Source: Charina bottae (taxonomy: Eukaryota; Chordata; Lepidosauria; Squamata; Charinaidae). Taken from it: a DNA stretch of 64,000 nucleotides. Position numbers and translations under genes: made by a program. Numbering within the stretch: position 1 is the stretch's first letter; each line of letters begins with the position of its first letter. The notes beneath the pieces are model-generated. The model searched no databases, was not told the DNA's origin, and worked only from the letters and a program-made list of their open reading frames with translations. This document shows positions 51,017 to 64,000 of the stretch, piece by piece. The stretch lies in NCBI GenBank assembly GCA_023362775.1, contig JALMGJ010000008.1:20684501-20748500 (forward strand), written 5' to 3'.

Positions 51017-52024
51017 AAAGAGAGGCACAAGAAAAGGGAGTGTTGGGTTTGGACTAAGATATATAAATTTAGGACCAGACTCAAACATTCAATGACTGTC
51101 AACTTTGTAATGGCTACTGTATCTTTGTAACCATCAAGATTTCATTCCTAATCATGTTGTCCTTGTCCCTGAGAAGTTTCAGCCTAGTTCAGACTTGGGG
51201 GACTCTGACAATAGTAATTTGAAATCAGTGTCTCATACATTCCTATACAGAGGTGGGGGACTGGTTGTAACAGTCTGAGTTGGACACCTAATCAATCCAG
51301 ATGCACTCTTATTAGCTGTAATCTCAAATGAGTGATACATTTTATTCCTTCATTGTTTACTCACATCATTTGGTAACAGTATATGCAATAGAGATTATAC
51401 CTGAAGAATATTTTGATTTATGTGAATTGAACACATTTTTTAGGAAAGGACATATTGCTCAGATTTAGTTCAACAAAGGATTAGACACATGGATTCAGAT
51501 CAGTTATACTTTCAGATAAATAATTCATTCTTTCCACACTCAAGTTCATACGTAAATCTTCCCTCATGAAAAATTGAGTCATCTGAACAATGAAAGTTTT
51601 GGGCTGTTCAATCAGATCATCTTTTTTCCTTACTGAAATTATGCTGGAAGTACTGAGTTACCTTAAATCTGCGGTATCATTGCTATAGCAAAGAACCTGG
51701 ATACGGAGGCAGCATTGAAAATTATTAACTGTATTGGGAGTTGCAAGACATGTGAGATACAGTTTTCAGCAACACTTGCTGAGAAAGCCAGGAAAGCATA
51801 TGAATCTGCTGGACATGATGCATCATCAGAATATCATAGCAAATCTCCCAAACTTTTTTTCTGACAACCTGCTCCCAAATCAATCTGGTCCCAAAATCAT
51901 GATCCATACTTTTAAAACTAATTTGCTTTATTTGGCAAATGGCATAAACCAGTATAATTCTACTGTACTATTTGGAATTCTCAGTAATATTTTATGACAT
52001 TTTTGGCAATTACATCATGATTGT
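51017..52024. other. intergenic, nothing recognised
   Basis: No gene or repeat family recognised. Confidence 0.5.
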
Positions 52025-52280
52025 GCCAACTAAAACCAGTTTGGTCTAGTGGTTAAGGCAATGGGCTAGAAACCAGGAGACTGAGAGTTCTAGTCCAGCC
52101 TTAAGCATGAAAACCAGCTGGGTGACCTTGGGCCAGTCACTCTCTCTCAGCCCAACTCACCTCACAGGGTTGTTGTTGTGGGGAAAATAGTAGGAGGAAG
52201 GAGTATTAGATATGTTCGCTACCTTGAGTTATTTATAAAAATAATAAAGGCGAGATATAAAATAAATAAATAAATAAAGC
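52025..52280 (+). repeat. tRNA-derived SINE, family A
   Basis: A full unit in plus orientation: ACCAGTTTGGTCTAGTGGTT head, GTTCTAGTCCAGCC B box, CAGCCCAACTCACCTCACAG body and an AATAATAAAGGCGAGATATAAAATAAATAAAT tail. Confidence 0.92.
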
Positions 52281-52753
52281 TCCAAATTTAGAATCCAACC
52301 CATATTCAAGGTCTGCAGAAACTTACACCAGGCCTCCAATTACTGGCTAAAGTTACTGAGCATATAGGATAGCATCTGCCCAAATTGCACTATTTGAAAC
52401 AAGTAGTATTTGCTTATGGAAATATGTGACTTCAGCTCAAAATATCCTGCTTGCTCTAGAATTGGAACTTCTTGGAGACCTGTTCTTACCAGAAAGATTA
52501 TAGTCTAAAAATTATCCCTGAACAATTATCTTACTCTGTTGAAAATAATAAAGGTGACACATTCATACCATTTCTTAAAACAAAACTCAGGTTTAGAGAA
52601 CTATTTTGTTAGAATTGATAAGTTCAGCCTGAGAAAGGTATCTGCCATTGCTAAATTCTAGTAGATAACCTCAATAGTCTTCCAGAATAGATTCAGCAAG
52701 TTTCCATCTGATTTACACAAGGTTATGCATTTTTAAATTTTGTGATGGTCAAT
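52281..52753. other. intergenic, nothing recognised
   Basis: No gene or repeat family recognised. Confidence 0.5.
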
Positions 52754-52761
52754 GGCTAGAC

Positions 52762-53020
52762 CAGAGCTTTCCAAACTGTGTGTCGCCACACACAGCGTGG
52801 TGTGTCGCCACACCACCCGGAAGTGGCGGCGCACGCGTGCACGGTGGCCGCCATGCACGCACGCGCGCCGCCGCACGCCCCTCCCGCGCCGCCGTGTGCG
52901 CGCACTGCCGCACGCCCCCCCACGCCGCCGCCGTGCGCGCGCGCCGCCGCACGCCCCCCCGCGCCGCCGCCGCCGCCGCCGCTGGGTGTGTCGCCAGCGG
53001 CGGCACTTTGGAAAGCCCTG
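52762..53020. mobile_element. hAT MITE, CAGRGCTTTCCAAA family, copy 3, extremely CpG-rich
   Basis: Starts CAGAGCTTTCCAAACTGTGT and ends CACTTTGGAAAGCCCTG. GGCTAGAC is duplicated exactly at 52754-52761 and 53021-53028. The interior is nearly all GCGCGC, GCCGCC and CACGCCCC units. Confidence 0.94.
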
Positions 53021-53094
53021 GGCTAGACAATAAAAAGTAAATTATCTGAAGTCAGATGACATAAACATATCTTCCCTAAAGGTTCACTAGCTAC

Positions 53095-53205
53095 TTTATA
53101 TTTATTTAATTTTCTATCCCTTTATTATTTTTATAAATAACTCAAGATGGCGAACATACCTAATACACCTTCCTTCTCCTATTTTCCCCACAACAACAAC
53201 CCTTT
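53095..53205 (-). repeat. partial SINE, family A (tail part)
   Basis: Matches the tail and body of the family A SINE up to the GTTGTTGTTGTGGGGAAAAT section. The tRNA head is missing, replaced by AT-rich repeats before the BovB LINE. Confidence 0.8.
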
Positions 53206-53282
53206 ATGTATTATATGTTATATATTATAATTATATACTGTATACTATATATTATTATTATTATTACATAATATACAATTAT

Positions 53283-55090
<1,808 letters not shown>

Positions 55091-56928
55091 ATTCCATAAT
55101 ACTTTGAATTTCATTAGTAAGCATTTCATGAAAGATTACTGGAGTTCCCAAAGTCTACAATGAAGTAAGGTAGACTAGAATGCTTTCTGAGTTTAACCTG
55201 AAGATTTTAAAGATTTCCCAATAGCCCATTAAAGAATTAACTTTAAATGTATGCACTGTCCTCCTTAAATGCAACAATAAAGCACTGTTTTAAATGCTGT
55301 AAATGTGGTCTTTAATTAGCTGTAACAAGATCAGCATTCACACTAATGAAAATTATACCTAACATGACTATCAACACTTTGGGATGTGCAAATAAATGCC
55401 CACAGAATAGATGTATTTCAATTTCTTGAGAACAAAGAATATTTCACCATAACATTGTCACTGCAAAAAAGGTGTTAATTCAATGCAGATATAAGCCAGA
55501 CATGTTTATTTTAATGCAGATATTTATTCCCAGTGTGAAAAGAATCATTTTTAAAACTTGAGCATTCTACTTTTTGCTCCTGCAAAAGTAGGAGTTATGC
55601 CTTTAGTTAGTTGAGAACTTAAGCAAGATAAAGTTTTAGAAATCATTGTTTACTCATTTTATACAACATAATATATTATAGATGAATCATATGCATACTT
55701 CACCAGTTTTCATACAAATGCTGTTTCTGAACCTTCTGTTTTTAGACAGTTGGAAATAAAGGTTGACTTTATTATAATACTCATATCCTAAAAATCTTCA
55801 TTTAAAAAAGAAGAATTGAAGGGATTTTTTTTCTGTAGAAAAAAATGACAAACAGAATTGTATTTACTTTTTATATATTTAATATGCTTTACCTTGATAC
55901 TTTTTGAAGTGAGTCTTATTTAAAATGAGTGTTTCTCTAAACTTTGAGAACACTTCTAGCCACCTGAATACAATTTGGCTATTTGTCCTTAAATTTCAGA
56001 CAGGAAAACAGACACAAAAACCAAAACATTGTTAATCACAATTAATTTTGGTGCCAAGCCTTCTCAGGTGAGTTCAGTCAGCATTGGGTTCATGTAATTT
56101 TTCACAGCAAAACTTCTTCTCTTTAACTAGGTGTACTTGTAATGTTCTGCATTGCTTTTGTTAAGTCAAAGTTGATAATCAGTTTAAAGAATCTCATGCA
56201 CAGAATGAATGTTTATGCTAAATCATGATCATAAGAATTTCTTATACTTAAGGAAGGTGACATTTGAAAGGATGGAGATAGTACCTCTGTGTGGCTTATC
56301 ATTAATCAAATTTAACAATAACAGATATATGTTCTCTCCTTTTTGATGTTCAAGATATGAGTCTCACTTAAGGAAGCCTTAAAGAACATGTCAGAATTCC
56401 ATTTCAGCCTTCTAGAAGTATATGGTAGAACAGAGAACTCTAGGAAAATATCTGCAATGTTGATATGGGTAACTTTGTTCATAGTTTTATTTTTGAGTAA
56501 CATGTGAGATGCACACTGCAAAAATTACAAATAAATGATATGAATTTCCAAACTTCTAAATGAAGTTTCTATGAGAAGATCATTAACAAAATTGTCGAAT
56601 CTAGTTCTCTTGGACTGCATGAGGATGGATAAACAACAGGAGTGATGGAAAAAATGATATATATTTAATAGCCATGGGTACTCAAGTTACTGGCCTCCAT
56701 AGAAAGTTGAAAAAAAATCCTAGAAGAAAGCAATGACAAAGTACTAAGCATTTATTTATTTACTTAAATTTCAAGGCCGCCAAACTCCACAACTCTGGGA
56801 GGTGTACAATTAAAAATTTATGAAAACACATATTTCAAAGAAAATGAATACAACTGACTGGGATAAATATCAAACTGTAGTCACTAAAGCTTGAGGTAAT
56901 CTTTGAAACAAAATGTTTAGATTTTGTT
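55091..56928. other. intergenic with one old L2-like tail
   Basis: About 56755-56815 carries CAAGGCCGCCAAACTCC and CTCTGGGAGGTGTACAAT, a decayed minus-strand L2 3' tail. The rest is AT-rich with nothing recognised. Confidence 0.5.
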
Positions 56929-56942
56929 TAGTTCTTACATTT

Positions 56943-57380
56943 AGGGACGCGATGGCGCAGCGGCCTAATGATGCTGGAGTTTGCTGGCCAGAAATGGTCG
57001 ACAGTCCAACAGTTCGAGCCCAGCTCCGCGTGATAGAAAGTGAGCTTCCGTCATTTCGTCCCTAGCTCGTCCACCTAGCAGTTTGAAAGCATACCATCTG
57101 CGAGTAGATGAATAGGTACCCCCATCCCGGTGGGGGGAACGCTGGCGGCGTTACACGCGGGGAGCAGGAACCGGTGCGATCGGCGAAGGAGTGGTGGAGA
57201 GAAAGCCCAGATGAGCCGACTTCCCTGGGAACGCTGCTGGCCAACTGATGCGAAGCTAGCTCGCCCTCTTGTGGTACATCAGTGCAACAAAGAAACTAGC
57301 AACTATTGGCACCAGAACATCTACTGTGAAATAAAAAGCACTGTAGACTCTCTGGCATTGTGTGCCATACGCTAAATAAA
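56943..57380 (+). repeat. tRNA-derived SINE, family D, with 13-bp target duplication
   Basis: A box GATGGCGCAGCGGCCTAATG, B box CAGTTCGAGCCCAG, a core partly like Sauria SINEs (GTAGATGAATAGGTACC) and a 3' end GTGCCATACGCTAAATAAA not seen elsewhere here. TAGTTCTTACATT flanks it at 56929-56941 and 57381-57393. Confidence 0.9.
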
Positions 57381-57393
57381 TAGTTCTTACATT

Positions 57394-59299
57394 GTTCTTA
57401 GCTGCCTTGAATATTTGCTACAGTACAAAGCTGAGCCAACCCCTTAATTGGGGTTAAGAGTTCTTTCCTGTATTCACCATAGTTTCGCTACAGAAGATGG
57501 AAATTCAGAACAGATATATCTAGTGCGACAACCAGGCCGCTATCAGAATAATTAATAGCCAGGAGTATTATCAAAGAAGAAAATGAGACTGGCTAGGAAA
57601 TTCGAACGTTTATGCTTTTTTTGTTAAGATTGTTTTCAGCACATAATCTAATACGCAGATAACAGCTGGGCAAGTATCTACAACACTGTCAATATTATGA
57701 AATTCAAAGATCAGAGACACATTCAGATCCCTTTGTTCCCAGATATTTCAACAGTTTGTGGAATTTTTCCCATTTAAAAGCCAAGCAAAATCTTAACATT
57801 TTTTATCAGGGCACTTAAAATAGAGGATTAGGGTTACAGGAAAAAATGCATATAAAATAATATGATGCTGTTCAAATTAAGTTTCAGATTGCAATCATTT
57901 CAATTAACAACATTGCTGCCATAGACTTACTTCAGGAATAAAGTCAAATGGACAAGCTATTTTATTTCCAGGAAAATACAGTAACACTTTTTCTTGAAAG
58001 TATTAATTTTGCAGCCTTATCAACATTTAAGGAAGTTCATATCCTTGAGGTCTATTTTTAAACCTTAAGTTCAAAAGCTTTTCCTTTGCTTTTCTATAAA
58101 GTTTCACATAATGAAATGAAATCTCAGAAACATTTCCTAGGTAAGCACTACCATCTTGTGGTAATTCATGTGCAAAGCAAAGCTACCCCGCCCCCAAATC
58201 TCTTGCTAAGCAACACATCTGCTTTTGCATCCTGAGGTTGTATGTCTGGATTTTGAGAAGGGAACAAAAACCTAAATTTATTCATAATAATCATAATAGG
58301 AAGTAGCTACTATAGTTAAGAACACTTTACTGTCCTCCCCCAACTTGCTTCTCTCCAGATTTATTAGAACTACAATACCCAGATTACAGTGGCCACTATG
58401 CCTATGCTAAGTCTGTCCAAACTACAGAATTTCACTGATTCAGCCTATTTCAGTTACTGGAGGGATTCAAAATATGACAATAATAATAAAAACTTCATTG
58501 AAACTCTAAAATACTATACCCAAGAGATAAGTACACATAACTATAAGTGCCTATGTAACCAAGCCAACCCAACATTTTTATTAATCAGATGAGCACTTTT
58601 GTAGCTAACAAGTTAAATTTGAGAAACGAAGAATTAGATGGCTTATTACGTCTGCTTATTTTATTTCAAGTCATTATCAGACCTAAAAGCATTTCAGTAG
58701 ACTTTAACTGTTTACTAACAAAGCATTGTAACTTGACAGAGAGGCACCTGCTTTGCAGGAAGAAAATACACTATTACATTTCCAATTCCTGCCCTTTCAA
58801 AATAGGCATGAGAATGAAACCTACCTAAAATTCAGGAGAGTCATTGCCATCCTCTGTAAACAATTCTGAGTTGAATTAACTTCCACTATTCATATGCTCA
58901 ACTTTAGGAATATCCACTAAAAAACAATCCTTATCTTCTTGATGAACAACCTTTAAAATAAGTGTAATCCCAGATAAATCAAAAGTTATTGTAAACAGTT
59001 TATTTCTTTAAAATAAAATAGAAAATTATGGACAAATTAGCATTTGGAGTGCTAACTAAATTGAAAAGCAAACCTAAACTAATTTGTAAACAATACTATT
59101 TAAAACTATTAATTAGGGGCACTACAAATAGGTCCTGTGACAATTCAGTGATTAAATTAAACAAAACACCGTTCGGCAAAGACGCAGGCCCTTTTCTCAA
59201 TTAATCTCTCAAATGACTAATTAACGAGAAAAAGTTAACGTTAGACAAAACACAAGGCGAACAGACGACCCCCTCCCCAAAAACATCTATCCTAAGCGA
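57394..59299. other. intergenic, upstream of MAD2L1
   Basis: AT-rich until the CpG-rich promoter. No repeat or exon recognised. Confidence 0.5.
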
Positions 59300-59598
59300 G
59301 CGCAAGGTATACTACCATTTTTTTGCGCTTGCGCATTAATTCCTAAAAAAATGACCGTGTCGTGGAACTTCTTTGCTGGATTCGTCAAAAAAGAGCGCCT
59401 GCACCACGAACCGCTCGGTCGCAGTAGCGTCTATCCTCTTGTACTCCCGCGAGAAGTGAGGGAGGCGGAGCTATATTTTGAACAGGTGGCGGGAAGGCTT
59501 CTCATTTCCTATCTGGGCCCTGTAGGGTAAGGAAGGGCTGGACGGGTTGTTTCCTGCTTGAATTTTAGCTGGGCTCTGTCTCACTTTCTCCGACGCCG
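59300..59598 (+). promoter_or_regulatory. MAD2L1 promoter region, CpG-rich, with E2F-like and CHR-like sites
   Basis: CpG dinucleotides become frequent from about 59320 after several kilobases of AT-rich DNA. TTTGAA (the CHR core) is at 59477-59482 and GGCGGGAA (an E2F-type site) at 59488-59495, five bases apart. MAD2L1 is a known cell-cycle-regulated E2F/DREAM-type target, so these sites are plausible. The E2F site lies 3' of the CHR here, unlike the usual CDE-then-CHR order. No TATA or CCAAT box is clear, and the transcription start is not determined. Confidence 0.6.
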
Positions 59599-59671
59599 AT
59601 GGCTAAACAGCAAAGCCGGGAGCAGGGCATCACCTTGCGGGGCAGCGCCGAAATCGTGGCGGAGTTTTTCT
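59599..59671 (+). CDS. MAD2L1: MAD2L1 coding exon 1
   Basis: 24 codons plus one base, ending TTTTTCT|GTGAGT. Residues SREQGITLRGSAEIVAEFF are diagnostic of MAD2A rather than MAD2B. Confidence 0.97.
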
Positions 59672-62600
59672 GTGAGTAGCCAGGCGGGTAGGGAGGTGGG
59701 TTGGCGGAAGAATGTGAGTCGGCTCGGTCAGAAAAGAGTGACCCGCATCCCTCCTGCTCCCTTTCTGCTTAGTGAGGCTTATTCCCAGGGATGGTACTTG
59801 GGAACAAGTCTCTTTGAGCCCGGTGGGGTTTGCTTCAGAGTAGATGAGCTCGGGCGGCGACGGATTCGTCTTATGGGGACCCGGGGAAAATGGCGTCCGA
59901 GTAGCTGTCTCTTGCCTTTGGGGGAATGGCGAGGGGGCGCTGCACTCGCCCCATACTTTTTGCTCTCCCGTGTTTTCCTGCATTCTCCTTCCCCCGCCGC
60001 AAGTTAGCGTTTTTAGTAGCTGCGTCCGACTTAGCTTTATAGCAGAGCTTTCCAAACTGTGTGTCGGGACACGTTCGTGTGTCGGCTGCAGTGTCCAGGT
60101 GTGTCGCAGCTGCTGCTGCTGCCTCCGAGCCCCACCAGGTTTCCACACGGGTCCTAGTGCCTGCCTTGCGCCTTGCTGCCTCCAAACCTGCTGTGATTCT
60201 GCGCAGGTCCTAGTGCCTGCCTTGTGCCCTGCTGTAAGAGTGTGTCGCAAAATGATGCATGTCTAAAAAGTGTGTCACCAACATGAAAAGTTTGGAAAGC
60301 TCTGCTTTATAGGATAAGCACAAGGTGGCAGAAACTTAATTTGCAGTACCATACAAGAAAAATGAGCCCCGAGAGGGTGTAAAGTAGTTTAGAAAAAAGT
60401 TTACCAATCGAAGAGAAAGTTAACCGCTTGGCCCTGTGTATGTTTACTGTAGGGGCAGTAACTGCAGCCTCAGGTAAGGAAGAAATGCTTAATAAAAATG
60501 AATGTGAAGAGCAGGTCTAACGGAAATCTGGGAGACCTATGTAGTTCTGAGTCTGTATCTTGGCTGCGTCTGAGTTCTTCTGCAAGGATTTAAAGTTTCT
60601 TCCCAATATGGTATTGTTTTTAGCTGATGGGTATGATGAGAAAGAGAGTCCTGGGGTTTGGAGCGGCATACAGAATCTGAAATGTTATGAAGCAGTACAC
60701 CTTGATTGTTACATGCAAAGTAATCATATACAATGAGAGCCAGTTTGGTGTAGTGGTTAAGGCACCAGGCTAGAAACCAGGAGACCTTGAGTTCCCGCCT
60801 TAGGCATGAAGCCGGATGGGTGACCTTGGGCCAGTCTCTCTCTCTCAGCCCTATGAAGGAGGCAATGGTCCGAAAAACTTTGCTTAGAAAACTGCAGGGA
60901 CTTGGGGAAGTCACCAGGTCTCAAGACTGACTCAAAAGCACCCCCTCCCAAAAATCATAACCCATGTCTGCCCGTTCAGTTTTTCTAGAGGCATTAAAGT
61001 AGTGAATGCGCAGCGGGAGTGGGGAGAAGAACGATTCTTCATGAAACAGGTCTTGGTACTTATTCAAAAAAAAGGTATGAAGGTGAGGAAGAAGTGCTTA
61101 ATAAAATAATCTAATAGATGGCAAAAACAACAGAAAACGGGGGCCATTGAAGAAATAATAAACATCAATCCCCAGGCCTGAAACCAAAGCTAGGTTTTCA
61201 AAGCTTTCCGGAACACCAGGAGAGAGGTCGTAGTTCTTATCTCTGGGGGGAGGATGCTGTTCTAGAGGGGGAGGGCCGCAATAGAGAAGGCATGCTTCCT
61301 AGAGGTCCCACAAGATGGCAATCTTTAATGGAGGGGACCTGGAGCGCACCCACTCTGCTGGATCATACTGGGTGGGCAGAAACAGTTGGAGATAAATGGT
61401 CTCTCAGATATCCAGGCCCTATGCCATATATAATAAACACAGTATAAAATGACCTGAAGTCGCCAGATTGGGGAAGTCTTAGCATTTAAATCCTCATTGT
61501 ATTAGGATTTAAATATTAATTGCAACATTCTGTCACTTTAAGCCAGCCTTTCTCAGCCTTTTGACCCTGGAAGAACCCTTGAAATATTTTTTGGGCCTCA
61601 GGGAACCCCCGCACATTCAGGCTCAAATATAGGCCAGACGTTGCGGTCGTATAAATTAAATAAACAAATGTGTAGGCCTGTATATATGCATTAATAGTGT
61701 TCTTAACTAAAAATAAAGAATGAAACTTACCTCTTTAATGTGAAGTTGCCTGAATTTCAAATAATTATTTTAAATAAATCATGATCTCCCAGGGATCCCC
61801 TAGTGACCTCTCACGGAACCCTAGGGTTCTATGGAACCCTGGTTGAGAAACCCTGCTTCAAGCAGTTAGAATGCCATGCTGCTTATACCATGTCTATAGG
61901 GGATTAGTGGTTATAATGTATTTTTATTTACTCAAAAATGCTTTTTATACAATGTAAAATGCTATGAAACATAGACAAAATAAATGTTAAACTAAACATA
62001 ACACAGTGGCCATGACCAGTGGGCCATCATGAGGTTTCGAATGCCAAGATAAGTAACATTTTTTTCAGCATGTACCAATTGTATTAAATTTGACATCTTT
62101 GTGCTTGCTATTGTTACTTGGTATAATTCTTGCTTAGACTTAGAGGGCATGATATTGCTTTTTAGATAATAAGTTACAATATGTATATTTTCCTCTTTCA
62201 GCCTATGGTATCAACAGTATCTTATATCAACGTGGGATATATCCTGCTGAAACATTTACACATGTTCAAAAATATGGGCTTACCATGCTCGTCACTGCGG
62301 ACTCTGAGCTTAAAAATTACCTGAACAATGTTGTAGGACAATTGAAAGGTATGCTTTTTTTTAAATCAAGTGTCTACAGTTTTCAGATGCTTTACAAAGT
62401 TTACACAAAGTTACAATCTAATAGACACAATACAAAAGGAATAAGGAAGCAACAAGCAATTGAGTACATTTAGATGCTGATTCTTTTTAACTGGTCATTT
62501 AACTTGGTTATCTACTACATTTCCCATATAATATAATCAAGTTGTCATTGAGATGTCAAATTATAGTGTATCTGTTCAATGCTAGATCTGTTTTTGGATT

Positions 62601-64000
62601 GAAGCACTTTTATATTTGCTCAGAGTTGGCTATCAAGTCATTTGCCTGTATTGTACTCCACTGATTATGTGCCATCAAGTTGTTGCAATGACATAGATGT
62701 TCTTCATGACAATCTGTCCCTAACCTGGTCTTTCAGCTCTTCCAACTGTGCACTCGTTGCAACTATAACTGAGTCCATCCACTTGCTGCTAGTTGTCCTC
62801 CTCTTCTCTTTACTTCTACTTTTCCCACCATTACAGTCTTCTCCAGAGAGCTAGATCTTTGCATTATGAAATTGAAATACACACTTCCTGTTTTCAGACT
62901 TTTCATTGAAGATTTCTGGATATATAACCAAGTTCTGATCAATTGCTATTGCCATTGGAAAATCTTGGGCTTAGCTTTTACATAGAGATATGTGTGGATT
63001 ATCTCAACTCAGTCATTTTCTATCTCAACTCAGTCATTTTCTTCAATCTTCCTACATTGCTTTTTGTTTGTTCTTTTCCTTCCTTCCTACCTACCTACCT
63101 ACCTACCTACCTACCTACCTACAAATCTACAAACTAAAAAGGTAAAGCTTCTTTGCCTAGTAGGGTTCAGGTATTCATAAACAAGGCTACTGGATCTGCA
63201 GACTCCATAGAGCAGGCATATCATTGAAGAATACACCTAAACATGGATACATAGTCACATTTGGTTGCATTTGCTCTTTGTTTTCCACCTGCATTGCTCT
63301 AGACATCTACTCAGCCTTTTCATTTACTATAGCTCCTTGAGAATCAAGCAGTCCTCAGAGTCTGAGACCAAGAAGAGGCTGCTCAGGGGAATCTCATCCA
63401 ATGATCCAGTTGCCTCTGAATTCCAGAGTGTGACCAGGTACATAGCAGGCCTACCTGCCTTATAGCTTTAAAAATCTTCAGGTATCAGGAAACCGTCCAG
63501 GTCAACTCAAAATATTTGGGGTGGACCATTTTAGCCAACCCCTTCACCCCACAGAGGTCAAGCAGGGCAATATTATGTATGTGTACAGGAGAATGATCCA
63601 ACTATGGCAGAGGATGGATAAGAATGTCTTGTGTTGTATCTGAATTTTCTTTGTTACTCAGCATATTAAGCCACAGTCTACTGAATAAACCATGGTTTGT
63701 GGGTTGATACAAGAGTCACAGATAAGGTACCCATGGCTTTGATGTAATATTTCTTGAGCATTACAGCCTTATAATATTTCTCAAACATGGGAACAGTATA
63801 GGTCAAGTGCACCATTTATATAATATGAAGTGTAGATACAGTAGCTTATATGGTTGACACTTTATGGAAAATCAATGGGAATATTGATTCAATTAAATGA
63901 ATTTTATATGTAACATTTATTTGACAGTTTCTTGTTTTTCTTAGAATGGCTCTCTGAATGCCTAGTTCAGCGGCTAGTGGTAGTGATCTCTAGTAAGGAA
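59599..64000 (+). CDS. MAD2L1: MAD2L1, mitotic spindle assembly checkpoint protein MAD2A (5' part, runs off the right edge)
   Basis: MAD2 is a HORMA-domain protein that binds CDC20 at unattached kinetochores as part of the mitotic checkpoint complex and so blocks the anaphase-promoting complex. Three exons are visible: 59599-59671, 62202-62348 and 63945 onward. The spliced product begins MAKQQSREQGITLRGSAEIV and continues through INSILYQRGIYP, VQKYGLT.LV, YLNNVV.QLK and LVVVIS, the known N-terminal half of vertebrate MAD2L1. About 92 codons are present of roughly 205 in the family, so the C-terminal seat-belt region lies outside the window. Exons join in phase 1 at both junctions, with donors GTGAGT and GTATGC and acceptors TTTCAG and TTCTTAG. 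The start is the first ATG in a CpG-rich leader. Intron 1 (2.5 kb) contains two hAT elements, a SINE and an L2 piece. Confidence 0.97.
60043..60304. mobile_element. hAT MITE, CAGRGCTTTCCAAA family, copy 4, in MAD2L1 intron 1
   Basis: Starts CAGAGCTTTCCAAACTGTGT and ends AGTTTGGAAAGCTCTG. CTTTATAG is duplicated exactly at 60035-60042 and 60305-60312. The interior has CTGCTGCTGCTGCC and a repeated GGTCCTAGTGCCTGCCTTG word. Confidence 0.94.
60735..60940 (+). repeat. tRNA-derived SINE, family A2, in MAD2L1 intron 1
   Basis: GAGAGCCAGTTTGGTGTAGT head and a damaged B box (GAGTTCCCGCC). Tail words AAGGAGGCAATGG, AAAACTGCAGGGACTTGG and AAGACTGACTC are as in the copy at 23660. Confidence 0.88.
61140..61450 (-). 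repeat. L2-clade LINE fragment in MAD2L1 intron 1
   Basis: Words CCAGAGGG/CTAGAGGGGGAGGG, AGAAGGCATGCTTCC and CAGGCCCTATGCCAT follow the order of the minus-strand L2 at 6590-6820. Confidence 0.75.
61544..61855. mobile_element. hAT non-autonomous element (second type) in MAD2L1 intron 1
   Basis: Ends CAGCCTTTCTCAGCC and GGTTGAGAAACCCTG are inverted. CTTTAAGC (61536-61543) and CTTCAAGC (61856-61863) are 8-bp duplications with one change. GGAACCC words sit inside both ends. Confidence 0.85.
62202..62348 (+). CDS. MAD2L1: MAD2L1 coding exon 2
   Basis: 147 bases after a CCTCTTTCAG acceptor, ending TTGAAAG|GTATGC. It encodes YGINSILYQRGIYPAETF and the following HORMA helix to QLK. A longer open frame here runs into the intron and is not the real end. 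Confidence 0.97.
63079..63122. repeat. (CCTT)n(CCTA)n microsatellite in MAD2L1 intron 2
   Basis: Two or three CCTT units pass into about nine CCTA units. Confidence 0.9.
63945..64000 (+). CDS. MAD2L1: MAD2L1 coding exon 3 (start only)
   Basis: Begins after TTTTTCTTAG. It completes the split codon as E and reads WLSECLVQRLVVVISSKE to the window edge, matching the central HORMA strand. Confidence 0.95.

Noticed and set aside
52749..53040. Apparent CpG-island promoter or coding frames
   Set aside because: The segment has MITE ends and an exact 8-bp duplication, so it is a transposon insertion and not a gene start.

Overview
The window is vertebrate nuclear DNA, most likely from a squamate reptile (lizard or snake). 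The evidence is its repeat set: Sauria-type SINEs whose 3' ends match a BovB LINE lying in the same window, a 5S-rRNA-derived SINE, several L2-clade LINEs, L1 pieces, hAT and Tc1/mariner elements, solo LTRs and long TA/TG and GATA microsatellites. The species cannot be told from the sequence.

Only two host genes are supported. REC114 (minus strand, 38624 down to 32110) is complete: six coding exons, all in phase 0, with GT..AG introns, predict a 266-residue meiotic double-strand-break protein. MAD2L1 (plus strand, from 59599) enters at the right edge: exons 1 and 2 and the first 56 bases of exon 3 are present, covering about the first 92 codons of the spindle-checkpoint HORMA protein. The genes are head to head, about 21 kb apart. 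Human REC114 (15q24) and MAD2L1 (4q27) are on different chromosomes, so this adjacency is the most interesting gene-level observation.

Layout: 1-32 kb is intergenic and repeat-rich. It holds an L1 relic carrying a SINE that itself carries a solo LTR (2.5-4.4 kb), an L2 element split by a SINE (6.3-9.6 kb), a solo LTR (11.2-11.8 kb), a 1.6-kb GC-rich inverted-repeat transposon (14.2-15.9 kb), a 5S-type SINE (16.0 kb), a Tc1-like MITE (21.0 kb), a gypsy integrase fossil (22.8-23.2 kb), a deleted L1 inside a Sauria SINE (25.1-27.5 kb), a near-perfect 216-bp palindrome (27.6-27.9 kb) and a second solo LTR (29.4-29.9 kb). REC114 fills 32.1-38.6 kb, with an L2 copy antisense in its fifth intron and a long alternating TG/TA tract just upstream. 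From 38.6 to 59.3 kb is intergenic again: GATA arrays split by a hAT MITE, a second GC-rich inverted-repeat element (42.9-43.9 kb), an almost open L2 copy (44.3-45.9 kb), a third solo LTR (48.1-48.6 kb), two more hAT MITEs, a BovB LINE and a distinct tRNA-type SINE. The MAD2L1 CpG-rich promoter and first introns close the window; intron 1 carries a fourth copy of the hAT MITE, a SINE, an L2 fragment and another hAT element.

No bacterial-type system, CRISPR array or operon is present. The unusual material lies in the mobile DNA: one MITE family with matching ends but unrelated GC-rich interiors, two further TIR elements with hairpin-rich GC cores, solo LTRs with exact 5-bp duplications, and nested insertions that give relative ages.
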